This document shows positions 1-6,184 of a DNA stretch of 9,755 bases, piece by piece. The position numbers and the translations under genes were made by a program. The stretch spans positions 1 to 9,755 of the forward strand of contig CAAFWX010000295.1 of NCBI GenBank assembly GCA_900766795.1, in the 5' to 3' direction. Within the stretch, counting starts at the first letter, position 1, and every line of letters starts with the position of its first letter. Below the pieces are notes generated by a model that saw nothing but the letters and a program-made list of their open reading frames with translations, did no database searches and was not told the DNA's origin. Source of the stretch: Oscillospiraceae bacterium (GTDB lineage: Bacteria; Bacillota_A; Clostridia; Oscillospirales; Ruminococcaceae).

Positions 1-32
1 CACTCTTTCCCTACACGACGCTCTTCCGATCT
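1..32 (+). other. Illumina sequencing adapter remnant (artefact)
   Basis: The first 32 bases match the 3' part of the Illumina TruSeq read-1/universal adapter, beginning CACTCTTTCCC and ending exactly at the ligation end GCTCTTCCGATCT. This is library DNA left by incomplete trimming, not genome. It marks the physical end of the contig. Any reading frame entering this stretch is not biological. Confidence 0.98.
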
Positions 33-90
33 CAAGCAGCATAAGCCCCACGCCGACCGAGGCTAGAATCTTGATTTTGTTGCTGTCCAT
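33..90 (-). CDS. N-terminal fragment of an unidentified, probably membrane-anchored protein
   Basis: An ATG at 90-88 opens a frame that stays open to the adapter junction, giving 19 residues: M-D-S-N-K-I-K-I followed by the hydrophobic run LASVGVGLMLL. This looks like the start of a signal anchor or first membrane helix. The ribosome binding site GGAGGTG lies inside the last codons of the upstream methyltransferase gene (stop at 95-93), and the ATG follows that stop by only 2 bases. Translation is therefore probably coupled to that gene, and this would be the last visible member of the minus-strand operon. The remainder is missing because the contig ends. Nothing more can be said about its function. 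Confidence 0.6.
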
Positions 91-92
91 AT

Positions 93-818
93 TTACACCT
101 CCCGAGTTCTCATGGCAAGCTCCCAGAATGCAACAGCGCTTGCCGCCGCCACATTGAGTGAATCCACCCCGTTTGTCATGGGAATTTTCACCGAATAGTC
201 CGCAAGGGAAATCGTCCTGTCGCTTAAGCCCTCGCCCTCTGCTCCGAGCATAACAGCCAGCCGCGGTTCTGCGCGAAGCCGCTCGTCGCGCACGTCAAGC
301 GTGTTCTCGCGAAGCGCCAGCGCCGCTGTCTTAAAGCCCAGCGCGTGAAGAATGTCAGCGGAGTTTTCCTGCCATTCCTGCTCGGTTTTTGCGGTATATG
401 TCCAAGGAATGTGAAACACGTTTCCCATGCTTACGCGGATTGCGCGCCTGTAAAGCGGGTCGCAGCAGGCAGGGGAGAGCAGCACCGCGTCAATCCCCAT
501 TGCGGCGGCGCTTCGGAAAACTGCGCCCACGTTTGTGGGATTTACGACCCCCTCAAGCACAGCGACGCGTTTTGCGCCGCGGCAGATGTCCTGTATCGCG
601 GAAAGCGGCTTTCTCCTCATGGCGCAGAGTACTCCCCCCGTGAGCGCGTAGCCTGTTATCGAGCGCAGCGTCTGCTCCTCGCCGACATAGACAGGGATAT
701 CACCCATAAGTGACAGAAGCTGCTCTGTGACGTGCCGCTTCTCGCACAGCAGTGAAATCGGCTGATACCCTGCGGTAAGCGCCCGTAGCACAACCTTCTC
801 GCTCTCCGCGATGAACAC
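93..818 (-). CDS. SpoU/TrmH-family RNA 2'-O-methyltransferase (remaining open frame after an in-frame TAG)
   Basis: This 241-residue frame, read from a GTG, contains a whole SPOUT methyltransferase domain. Members of this family transfer a methyl group from S-adenosylmethionine to a ribose 2'-OH in tRNA or rRNA; the target base here is unknown. The three family motifs are clear: motif 1 NPTNVGAVFRSAAAMG (residues 93-108, with the N and R typical of catalysis), motif 2 VMLGAEGEGLS (189-199), and motif 3 IPMTNGVDSLNVAAA (212-226). The cofactor-binding trefoil knot should therefore be intact. Residues 1-80 resemble the substrate-binding N-domain. The GTG is probably not the ancestral start: the same frame continues upstream to an ATG at 923 and is broken only by a TAG at 833-831. 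AGGAGG sits only about 2 bases before the GTG, too close for efficient initiation. The gene is either a truncated functional copy, a young pseudogene, or a sequencing error at one base. Confidence 0.83.
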   Translation of the reverse strand: MFIAESEKVVLRALTAGYQPISLLCEKRHVTEQLLSLMGDIPVYVGEEQTLRSITGYALTGGVLCAMRRKPLSAIQDICRGAKRVAVLEGVVNPTNVGAVFRSAAAMGIDAVLLSPACCDPLYRRAIRVSMGNVFHIPWTYTAKTEQEWQENSADILHALGFKTAALALRENTLDVRDERLRAEPRLAVMLGAEGEGLSDRTISLADYSVKIPMTNGVDSLNVAAASAVAFWELAMRTREV

Positions 819-923
819 ACCCTCCTGCGGCTAGTACATGCGTAGGAGCTGAACCTCGTTTGCGGTGCGGAATATCTGAAGCGGTTGGTCGGTTATGGAG
901 GTAATTTCGGTGATTTTAGCCAT
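819..923 (-). pseudogene. Detached N-terminus of the TrmH-family methyltransferase, ended by in-frame TAG
   Basis: An ATG at 923-921 starts a frame reading MAKITEITSITDQPLQIF, then reaching LLRMY, TAG (833-831), PQEG and VFIAESEKV without any change of frame. Related methyltransferases, as I recall them, begin in just this way, with Y-E-P before the FIAES-type segment. The stop therefore occupies codon 31, where glutamate is expected, and GAG to TAG needs one substitution. The ATG follows the GH13 stop by 33 bases and has a modest ribosome binding site (GAAAGG). The full-length product would have been 276 residues. Confidence 0.75.
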
Positions 924-938
924 GGAAGCTGCCTTTCT

Positions 939-953
939 CACGGCGAAACCGTG
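939..953 (-). other. Small hairpin between GH13 and methyltransferase genes
   Basis: In the 33-base gap after the GH13 stop, the minus transcript has CACGG, a five-base loop TTTCG, and CCGTG: a perfect 5-bp stem. It is followed by AGAAAGG rather than a U-run, so it is not an intrinsic terminator on this strand. It might act as a processing site or mRNA stabiliser within the operon, but this is weak. Confidence 0.3.
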
Positions 954-956
954 CGT

Positions 957-2510
957 TTATTTTATCAGGAAAAAGCCTGCACAGCGGGGCGCGGCGGTAA
1001 TTGAGCCGTCTTTTGAGCGAATCTCACCGCCGAGAGAATAGAGCGTTTCTTTAAGCTCAGCGGGGTATTCAAAGGAAACCTCCCTGTCCGCAGGGTTAAG
1101 CACCACGAGTATAGTTTCGCCGCCTGCGCTTCTTGTGTAGGCGAGGGGATAGGCGTTCTTCTCGGCGAAAACGAACTCAATCCCTCCGCAGCTTTGCAGA
1201 GCCTTGTGGCTTTGGCGCAGGGTGATAAGCCGCTTGATTTCATTAAGCAGCGAGTTTTCGTCCGCCATTTGTGCGGCGGCAGTGGGGCGGTCGGGGCTTT
1301 CGTCCATGGGAATATAGAGCCTTTCCTTTGCGGCGGCGCTGAATCCCGCGTTGAGGGAGTTGTCCCACTGCATGGGGGAGCGCGAACCCGTTCTGCCGTA
1401 ACCGCCCTCCACCGAGGTCAGACCCTCGACATAGCGCATTCCGATTTCGTCGCCGTAGTAGATAAACGGCGCGCCGGGCATTGAAAGCAGGAACGCAAAC
1501 GCAATTTTGAGGTTCACTCCGCTGATGGAGCGCGCCAGCCTGTCCATGTCGTGGTTTCCCGAGGGAATGCAGATAAGCCCGTCGTTTCCTGCTTTAGCGC
1601 GGCTTTCGAGGTACTTCTCGACGAAAGCGGAGGCGTCGCCCCTGCCCCTGTCGGAGAAAAACGGCTCCTCGCAGCGGAACAGGTCGTTGTAGTGCGACGG
1701 ACCGAAGTGCAGCAGAAAATCCATGTGGAAGCCGCCGAGCAGGCTTTTGTCAGGCTCGCCCCACTCCGAAACCATCACAGCGTCGGGGAACTCCTTTTCG
1801 AGAAATTCGCGCACGTTCTGCCAAAGGGCGATAGTGCCCTTTCCGTCCTCGTCGTGCTTCACAAGCGAGCCTGCCATGTCCACGCGAAAGCCGTCGCAGC
1901 CCATTGCGAGCCAGAAGCGCATGATGTCCTTAAGGGCTTCGCGGGTGGCAATAGCGCCGGGGCTGTCCATGCTCTGCTGCCAGGGGCGTTCGGGCTTGTA
2001 GTAGCCATAGTTCAGCGCAGGCTGGTGTGAGAAGAAGTTCACCGCGCAGCTTCCGTCGCGGTCGGAAATGCCGCGCAGCGAGCCGTAGCCCGTTGGCTCC
2101 TCCCAGATACTGTCCGTCCAGATGTAGCGGTCGGTGTATTCGTTTTTCTGCGCTTTCATGGATTCCTTGAACCATTTGTGCTCCACCGAGGTGTGCCCGG
2201 GCACAAGGTCAAGCAGCACATGCAGTCCGCGCTTGTGCGCTTCCTCAAACAAACGCTTCAGGTCGGCGTTGGTGCCGTAGCGCGGCGCCGTTTTGTAGTA
2301 GTCCGAAACGTCATACCCCGCGTCGCCGAACGGCGACTCAAAGCAGGGATTTATCCAGATTGCGGTGCAGCCAAGCTGTGCGATGTAGTTCAGCTTCTCA
2401 ATGATTCCCTGAAAATCGCCGATTCCGTCGCCGTTGGTGTCAAGAAAGCTTTGCGGGTAAATTTCGTAGAAAACCGCGTTGTGAAGCCATTCGGGTGTTT
2501 TTCTGTTCAT
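957..2510 (-). CDS. GH13 alpha-amylase-family glycoside hydrolase (alpha-glucosidase-like)
   Basis: This 517-residue enzyme has the GH13 (beta/alpha)8 barrel and should cleave, or transfer, alpha-linked glucose units by a retaining mechanism. It has no signal peptide and starts at once with WLHNAVFYEIYPQSF, so it most likely works in the cytoplasm on imported malto- or isomalto-oligosaccharides, or on trehalose-like sugars. Visible features are a calcium-type loop DTNGDGIGD (24-32), region I DLVPGH (101-106), region II GFRVDMA with the nucleophile D211, region III VSEWGE with the acid/base E249, and region IV SGNHD with H320 and D321. Residues from about 430 to 517 form the usual C-terminal beta domain. 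In region I the usual Asn before His is Gly (G105). The start is supported by AAAGGAG 5 to 10 bases upstream. It lies 20 bases after trmO and 33 bases before the methyltransferase ATG, so all are probably co-transcribed. Exact substrate is not readable from sequence. Confidence 0.9.
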   Translation of the reverse strand: MNRKTPEWLHNAVFYEIYPQSFLDTNGDGIGDFQGIIEKLNYIAQLGCTAIWINPCFESPFGDAGYDVSDYYKTAPRYGTNADLKRLFEEAHKRGLHVLLDLVPGHTSVEHKWFKESMKAQKNEYTDRYIWTDSIWEEPTGYGSLRGISDRDGSCAVNFFSHQPALNYGYYKPERPWQQSMDSPGAIATREALKDIMRFWLAMGCDGFRVDMAGSLVKHDEDGKGTIALWQNVREFLEKEFPDAVMVSEWGEPDKSLLGGFHMDFLLHFGPSHYNDLFRCEEPFFSDRGRGDASAFVEKYLESRAKAGNDGLICIPSGNHDMDRLARSISGVNLKIAFAFLLSMPGAPFIYYGDEIGMRYVEGLTSVEGGYGRTGSRSPMQWDNSLNAGFSAAAKERLYIPMDESPDRPTAAAQMADENSLLNEIKRLITLRQSHKALQSCGGIEFVFAEKNAYPLAYTRSAGGETILVVLNPADREVSFEYPAELKETLYSLGGEIRSKDGSITAAPRCAGFFLIK

Positions 2511-2530
2511 GCTGATTCTCCTTTGTGACG

Positions 2531-3208
2531 TTATTTTGTTTGTATGTCGCTCACGAAAAGCTGCGAGCCGTCCACGCGAAAGCTTACTTCCGTATTGCCG
2601 AAGCTCATGGTGTAAACCCTCTCGGGGTCGTCCTGATACTGTGGACGTGGGTCCTGCGCGAGAATGTCAGTAAGCCCCTGCCGCTTGTCGGGCGGGATAA
2701 GCTTAAGCAACCTTTCGGGAATGCTCACCGAAAGAGTGCCCTCGCTTTGGGCGAGCGCAAAGCCGTTTTTAGCATCGGGCTTGCAGTCCACATAGGGAAG
2801 ATATGGCTTGATGTCGTAAATCGGCGTGCCGTCCATGAGGTCAGCGCCAAGCACCCGAATAACGCAGCCCTTGTCGGCGGTGTGCTCGATTTTGTCAAGC
2901 TTCACTACGCTAAGCCCTATGGGATTCGGACGAAACGGCGAGCGCGTTGCGAACACGCCCATGCGCGTGTTTCCGCCAAGTCTGGGCGGTCTTACGGTTG
3001 GCGACCAGCCCTCGCGCTTCGCCATGGAAAACTCCCACAGCAGCCACAGGTGGGAGAAGCCCTCAATTCCGCGCAGCGCGTCGGGATTGCGGTATTCGGG
3101 CAGGAAAACGATTCTTGCCGAGAGGGATTCCACCAGCCCGCTCTGGCGCGGTATTCCGAACTTTTCGGGGAAGTCGGTTTCGATGTGTGCGATGGGTTCA
3201 ATCTGCAT
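2531..3208 (-). CDS. trmO: tRNA (t6A37) N6-methyltransferase TrmO (TsaA/YaeB family)
   Basis: This 225-residue protein matches TrmO, which uses S-adenosylmethionine to methylate N6 of threonylcarbamoyladenosine at position 37 of tRNA-Thr, helping decoding of threonine codons. Family signatures are present throughout: the opening IEPIAHIETDFPEKFGIPRQ (3-22), IEGFSHLWLLWEF (48-60), the hallmark ATRSPFRPNPIGLS (87-100) and GADLMDGTPIYDIKPYLPY (121-139), followed by the usual C-terminal extension. Length is normal for the family. The ATG comes 3 bases after the stop of the TetM-Rae1-like gene, and its GAGGA ribosome binding site overlaps the end of that gene, so translation is probably coupled. 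Its position beside a translation GTPase fits a decoding-related transcription unit. Confidence 0.93.
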   Translation of the reverse strand: MQIEPIAHIETDFPEKFGIPRQSGLVESLSARIVFLPEYRNPDALRGIEGFSHLWLLWEFSMAKREGWSPTVRPPRLGGNTRMGVFATRSPFRPNPIGLSVVKLDKIEHTADKGCVIRVLGADLMDGTPIYDIKPYLPYVDCKPDAKNGFALAQSEGTLSVSIPERLLKLIPPDKRQGLTDILAQDPRPQYQDDPERVYTMSFGNTEVSFRVDGSQLFVSDIQTK

Positions 3209-3211
3209 TTC

Positions 3212-5752
3212 TTATTCCTCTATAATCTGACGAATAGCCTTTTCGGCTTCCCTTACCTCGGCGAGAAACTCCTGCGCGGAGGTGCGCACAGCGCCGTTTC
3301 CGAGAATGATAATCTGCTCTACGCTGTCCGAGGTTGCCACCCTTACGCGGTGCTTTCCCGCAAGGGAGTGGGTAGTTTTTTCGATGAACATATCCGCGGT
3401 TTCGGCTTCCTTTGTGTAGATGACGGATATTCCGTCAATCTCCTCAATTTCGCGCTGTGCGCCCTTTACCCTGTATGCGTCGAACACCAGAATAAGCTTA
3501 CAGCGCTTGAAGCCCGCGAAGTTGCACATGATATTGATTAGCCTGCTTCGCGCCGCGTCAAGGTTCTCTTTTGCGATGTCGTTCAGTTCCTCCCAGCCGA
3601 AGATGATGTTGTACCCGTCCACCAAAAGATACTCCGGACCTTTCGGCGGCAGCGGAAGCTTCGGTAGCTTTGCCGGAGTTTTCTCGGTGCGCATTGCCTT
3701 TCGCTCGTCGCGGTTTATCTTGCCGTAGGTGCGCTCGAAAATCTCCATAAGCTCCTTGTCGGTTGCGGCGCGCTGCTTGTAGGTTTGCGGCGCGGTTTGA
3801 GGGGAGTTCTCCTCAATGCTGACGCCGAAACGTATACCGCTATCAACGTGCATATGCTTCGGCGCTTCGTCCCACTTGACAAGCACTCCCGCGCCGTGGG
3901 AGCAGAAAACGCTGTCGGCGGAGTTGTCGGTGTCAGCCTCAAAGTCGTAGCCGATTGCGGCGATAACCTCCTCGGCGTTGTGGCAGTGGAAATACCCCTT
4001 CGGAATGCAGGACAGCGCGCCCTTTCCCCGGGAATATCCCACCACCTCCGAGGAATAACCCCGAAGCTCGCTCACGGGGGCGTTGCCCGAAATCACGGAG
4101 CGCTCGCCGTCGCTTTCGGGCTGGGAAAATTCCGCGCCCATACGCTGCAAATCGGTCATAGCCCTGCCGACGCATTCTGCGGGAATTTCCAGACGGAAAT
4201 CATAGAACGGTTCAAGCAGCACCGACTGCGCGCTTGCCAGCCCCTGCCTTACCGCGCGGTAGGTAGCCTGACGGAAGTCCCCGCCCTCGGTGTGCTTCAG
4301 GTGAGCACGCCCCGCTACAAGCGTAATCTTCATGTCGGTTATGGGCGAGCCTGTCAGCACGCCGATGTGCCGCTTTTCCTCGAGATGGGTGAGGATAAGC
4401 CGCTGCCAGTTGGTGTCGAGGTCGTCCTTGCGGATATCGGTGAAGAAGCTAAGCCCGCTTCCGCGCTCGGCAGGCTCCAAAAGCAAATGCACCTCCGCAT
4501 AGTGGCGCAGCGGCTCAAAGTGCCCCACGCCCTCTACGGGCGCGGCAATGGTTTCCTTGTAGGCAATGCTTCCCCTGTCAAACTCAACGTCCAGCCCGAA
4601 CCGCGTTAAGATAACGCTTTTGAGGATTTCCAGCTGGATTTCCCCCATCAGCCGCAGGTGGATTTCGCGAAGCTGTTCCACCCATTCAATGCGAAGCCCG
4701 GGGTCTTCTTCCTCCAGTTTTCTGAGCTTTTCCATCGCGGCGGGAATATCCGTCCCCTCGGGCAGCGACAGCTTGTAGGTCAAAACAGGCTCTAAAAGCG
4801 GCGCTTCTCCCTTTTCCTCGCAGCCAAGCGCCTGCCCCGCAAAGGTTTTTGAAAGCCCCGTAACGGCGCAGAGCGTCCCCGCGAATACCTCGTCCGAGGT
4901 GCTGAATTTCGCGCCCGAGTAAATTCTTATCTGGTTGATTTTCTCGGCGGGAGCGTTCGGGTCAATGGGAGTTTTCACCCGAAGCGCACCGCCGTTTATT
5001 TTGAGGTGGGTGAGCCGCGCGCCGCTTTCGTCCTGCGTGATTTTGTATACTTTTGCGGCAAAGCCGTCCTGCCGTTTCGGTTCTAGGGTGTATTGCGAGA
5101 TTACCTCCATCAGCCTGTCCACGCCCTTGTCCTTGAGCGCAGAGCCGAATGTAACGGGAAAAAGCGTCCTGCGGCTTATAGCAGCGCATATTGTTTCCCG
5201 CTCAATACCGCCGCTTTGAAGAAAGCTGTTCATGCAGTCCTCGTCGCACTCCGCAGCCTGCTCCGCAATCAGTTCCTCGCTCTGCGTGAAATCAACGAAC
5301 CCTCCGCCAAGCTTTCTGTTAAGCTCCCGCAGAAGCGAGTCGCGCGTAAGGCAGGAAATGTCCATCTTGTTGACGAACACAAGCACGGGAACAGAGTATC
5401 TTTTCAGCAGCCGCCACAGGGTTTCAGTGTGGCTTTGAACGCCGTCAGTGCCGCTGATAACGAGCACTGCATAGTCGAGCACCGACAGCGCCCGCTCCGC
5501 CTCTGCTGAGAAATCAACGTGCCCGGGAGTATCCAGCAGCGTGTATTCATCGCCCGACAGCCGCAGCACCGCCTGCTTTGCGAAAATGGTGATTCCGCGG
5601 CTTCGTTCCAGCGGGTCGGTGTCAAGAAACGCGTTCGCGTGGTCAACCCGCCCGAGCTTTCGTATTTCTCCCGCATGGTAGAGCATAGCTTCCGTGAGGG
5701 TGGTTTTGCCCGAATCGACATGCGCCGTCATTCCGAGAACTATTCTTTTCAT
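3212..5752 (-). CDS. TetM/EF-G-like ribosomal GTPase fused to a C-terminal YacP/Rae1 (NYN) endoribonuclease domain
   Basis: This 846-residue protein has two recognisable parts. Residues 1 to about 645 are a translational GTPase of the ribosomal-protection type: P-loop AHVDSGKT (10-17), RGIT (52-55), DTPGH (74-78), NKMD (128-131) and GSA (203-205), then beta-barrel, domain III (MEKLRKLEEEDPGLRIEW), domain IV and domain V-like segments. Proteins of this class bind the ribosome like EF-G; some remove tetracycline. After a linker rich in Lys and Pro (about 650-706), residues 707-846 match almost the whole of Bacillus Rae1/YacP, an endonuclease that cuts mRNA in the ribosomal A site. Visible are YLLVDGYNIIFGW with D712 and N715, LILVFDAYRVKG with D758, YTKEAETADMFIEK with D787, and VATSDSVEQ with D809. 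All the expected acidic residues are present. The start has ribosome binding site AAAGGAG, which can be buried in a hairpin. Drug resistance is not established; a housekeeping or stress role at stalled ribosomes is equally possible. Confidence 0.88.
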   Translation of the reverse strand: MKRIVLGMTAHVDSGKTTLTEAMLYHAGEIRKLGRVDHANAFLDTDPLERSRGITIFAKQAVLRLSGDEYTLLDTPGHVDFSAEAERALSVLDYAVLVISGTDGVQSHTETLWRLLKRYSVPVLVFVNKMDISCLTRDSLLRELNRKLGGGFVDFTQSEELIAEQAAECDEDCMNSFLQSGGIERETICAAISRRTLFPVTFGSALKDKGVDRLMEVISQYTLEPKRQDGFAAKVYKITQDESGARLTHLKINGGALRVKTPIDPNAPAEKINQIRIYSGAKFSTSDEVFAGTLCAVTGLSKTFAGQALGCEEKGEAPLLEPVLTYKLSLPEGTDIPAAMEKLRKLEEEDPGLRIEWVEQLREIHLRLMGEIQLEILKSVILTRFGLDVEFDRGSIAYKETIAAPVEGVGHFEPLRHYAEVHLLLEPAERGSGLSFFTDIRKDDLDTNWQRLILTHLEEKRHIGVLTGSPITDMKITLVAGRAHLKHTEGGDFRQATYRAVRQGLASAQSVLLEPFYDFRLEIPAECVGRAMTDLQRMGAEFSQPESDGERSVISGNAPVSELRGYSSEVVGYSRGKGALSCIPKGYFHCHNAEEVIAAIGYDFEADTDNSADSVFCSHGAGVLVKWDEAPKHMHVDSGIRFGVSIEENSPQTAPQTYKQRAATDKELMEIFERTYGKINRDERKAMRTEKTPAKLPKLPLPPKGPEYLLVDGYNIIFGWEELNDIAKENLDAARSRLINIMCNFAGFKRCKLILVFDAYRVKGAQREIEEIDGISVIYTKEAETADMFIEKTTHSLAGKHRVRVATSDSVEQIIILGNGAVRTSAQEFLAEVREAEKAIRQIIEE

Positions 5753-5753
5753 T

Positions 5754-5780
5754 GGCGGCTCCTTTCCGAAAAAAACCGCC
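5754..5780 (-). promoter_or_regulatory. Hairpin that sequesters the ribosome binding site of the TetM-Rae1-like gene
   Basis: In the minus transcript GGCGG plus seven U (5780-5769) can pair with AAAGGAG plus CCGCC (5765-5754) across a three-base CGG loop. All twelve positions pair (five G-C, four A-U, three G-U), and the structure ends one base before the ATG. The whole Shine-Dalgarno sequence is inside the stem. The G-U pairs exist only in the minus-strand RNA, which argues for an RNA-level role. The 5' arm is the same sequence as the 3' arm and U-tract of the preceding terminator, so the two folds exclude each other. Confidence 0.6.
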
Positions 5781-5799
5781 GCGTTGTTCGCGCAGCGGT
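5769..5799 (-). terminator. Rho-independent terminator/attenuator between AcpS-like and TetM-Rae1-like genes
   Basis: The minus transcript reads ACCGC, a two-base TG bulge, CGCG, loop AACAA, CGCG, GCGGU, then a run of U ending at 5769 (seven U counting the last paired base). That is a nine-pair GC-rich stem with a U-tract, a standard intrinsic terminator. It begins only 7 bases after the AcpS-like stop codon (5809-5807), so a ribosome finishing that gene would cover its 5' arm. The U-tract ends 16 bases before the next gene's ATG, leaving no room for a promoter between. Expression of the downstream genes therefore depends on read-through or on a promoter inside the AcpS-like gene. Confidence 0.85.
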
Positions 5800-5806
5800 G
5801 TGATTA

Positions 5807-6184
5807 TCATTTGTTGAGAACAACGCTTGCCGTAGCATAATTCTTGCAGTGGGCGACAGACACGTTGAAAACATAGCCCTCGCGCTCCTCCATCATCTTG
5901 GCGTAGCCCGAGGTGATGATAAACGGCGAGCCGAGCCTGTCGCGAAGCACGGTGACGTCCCGCGCCTTGATTATGCGCATACCCGTGCCGATAGCCTTTG
6001 CGAAAGCAATCTTCACGCAGTAGTTCTCCGCGATAAGCTCCGCAGACATCCTGTGCTTGACAATGAAGCGAATCTCGTCGGGGGAGAAGTAGTCTGAGAG
6101 AAACCGCCTGTTTTTGCAGGCTTTTTTTATCCTGTCGATTTCGATTATGGCAGTGCCTGTTCTGATAAAAAGATTAGAGCCCAT
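5807..6184 (-). CDS. AcpS-like 4'-phosphopantetheinyl transferase homologue, probably catalytically inactive
   Basis: This 125-residue protein has the length and layout of AcpS, which attaches phosphopantetheine from coenzyme A to acyl carrier protein using Mg2+. The opening RTGTAIIEIDRI (8-19) corresponds to the GxDIxEIxRI motif, VKIAFAKAIGTGMR (57-70) to the KEAFxKAxGTG motif, and VSVAHCKNYATASVVL (108-123) to the C-terminal ISHxxxYAxAxVxL segment. Both metal ligands are changed: the motif Asp is Ala12 (codon GCC) and the motif Glu is Ile59 (codon ATT). The GKP motif is GSP (85-87). The fold and His112 are kept. This pattern, together with an intact reading frame, suggests a pseudoenzyme or altered function rather than a decayed gene. 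The start overlaps the upstream gene by 11 bases and lacks a good ribosome binding site, so it is probably translated by coupling. Confidence 0.83.
   Translation of the reverse strand: MGSNLFIRTGTAIIEIDRIKKACKNRRFLSDYFSPDEIRFIVKHRMSAELIAENYCVKIAFAKAIGTGMRIIKARDVTVLRDRLGSPFIITSGYAKMMEEREGYVFNVSVAHCKNYATASVVLNK

Noticed and set aside
33..39. CAAGCAG as the start of an Illumina P7 adapter
   Set aside because: Only seven bases match and the following bases continue a sensible coding frame with a good start and ribosome binding site.
831..833. TAG reassigned as a sense codon in this organism
   Set aside because: None of the other long genes contains an internal TAG over more than 8 kb; a local mutation or error is simpler.
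939..953. Terminator between the GH13 and methyltransferase genes
   Set aside because: The 5-bp stem is not followed by a U-run on the minus strand, and on the plus strand there is no gene to terminate.
2525..3541. 338-codon plus-strand open frame
   Set aside because: It is fully antisense to trmO and the end of the TetM-Rae1-like gene, both strongly supported; no recognisable domain.
3785..4609. 274-codon plus-strand open frame
   Set aside because: Antisense shadow of the TetM-like domains, caused by GC-rich third positions.
5811..5823. Small TTGTT/AACAA hairpin at the end of the AcpS-like gene, possibly pairing with the terminator loop
   Set aside because: Only five weak pairs within coding sequence; could be chance.
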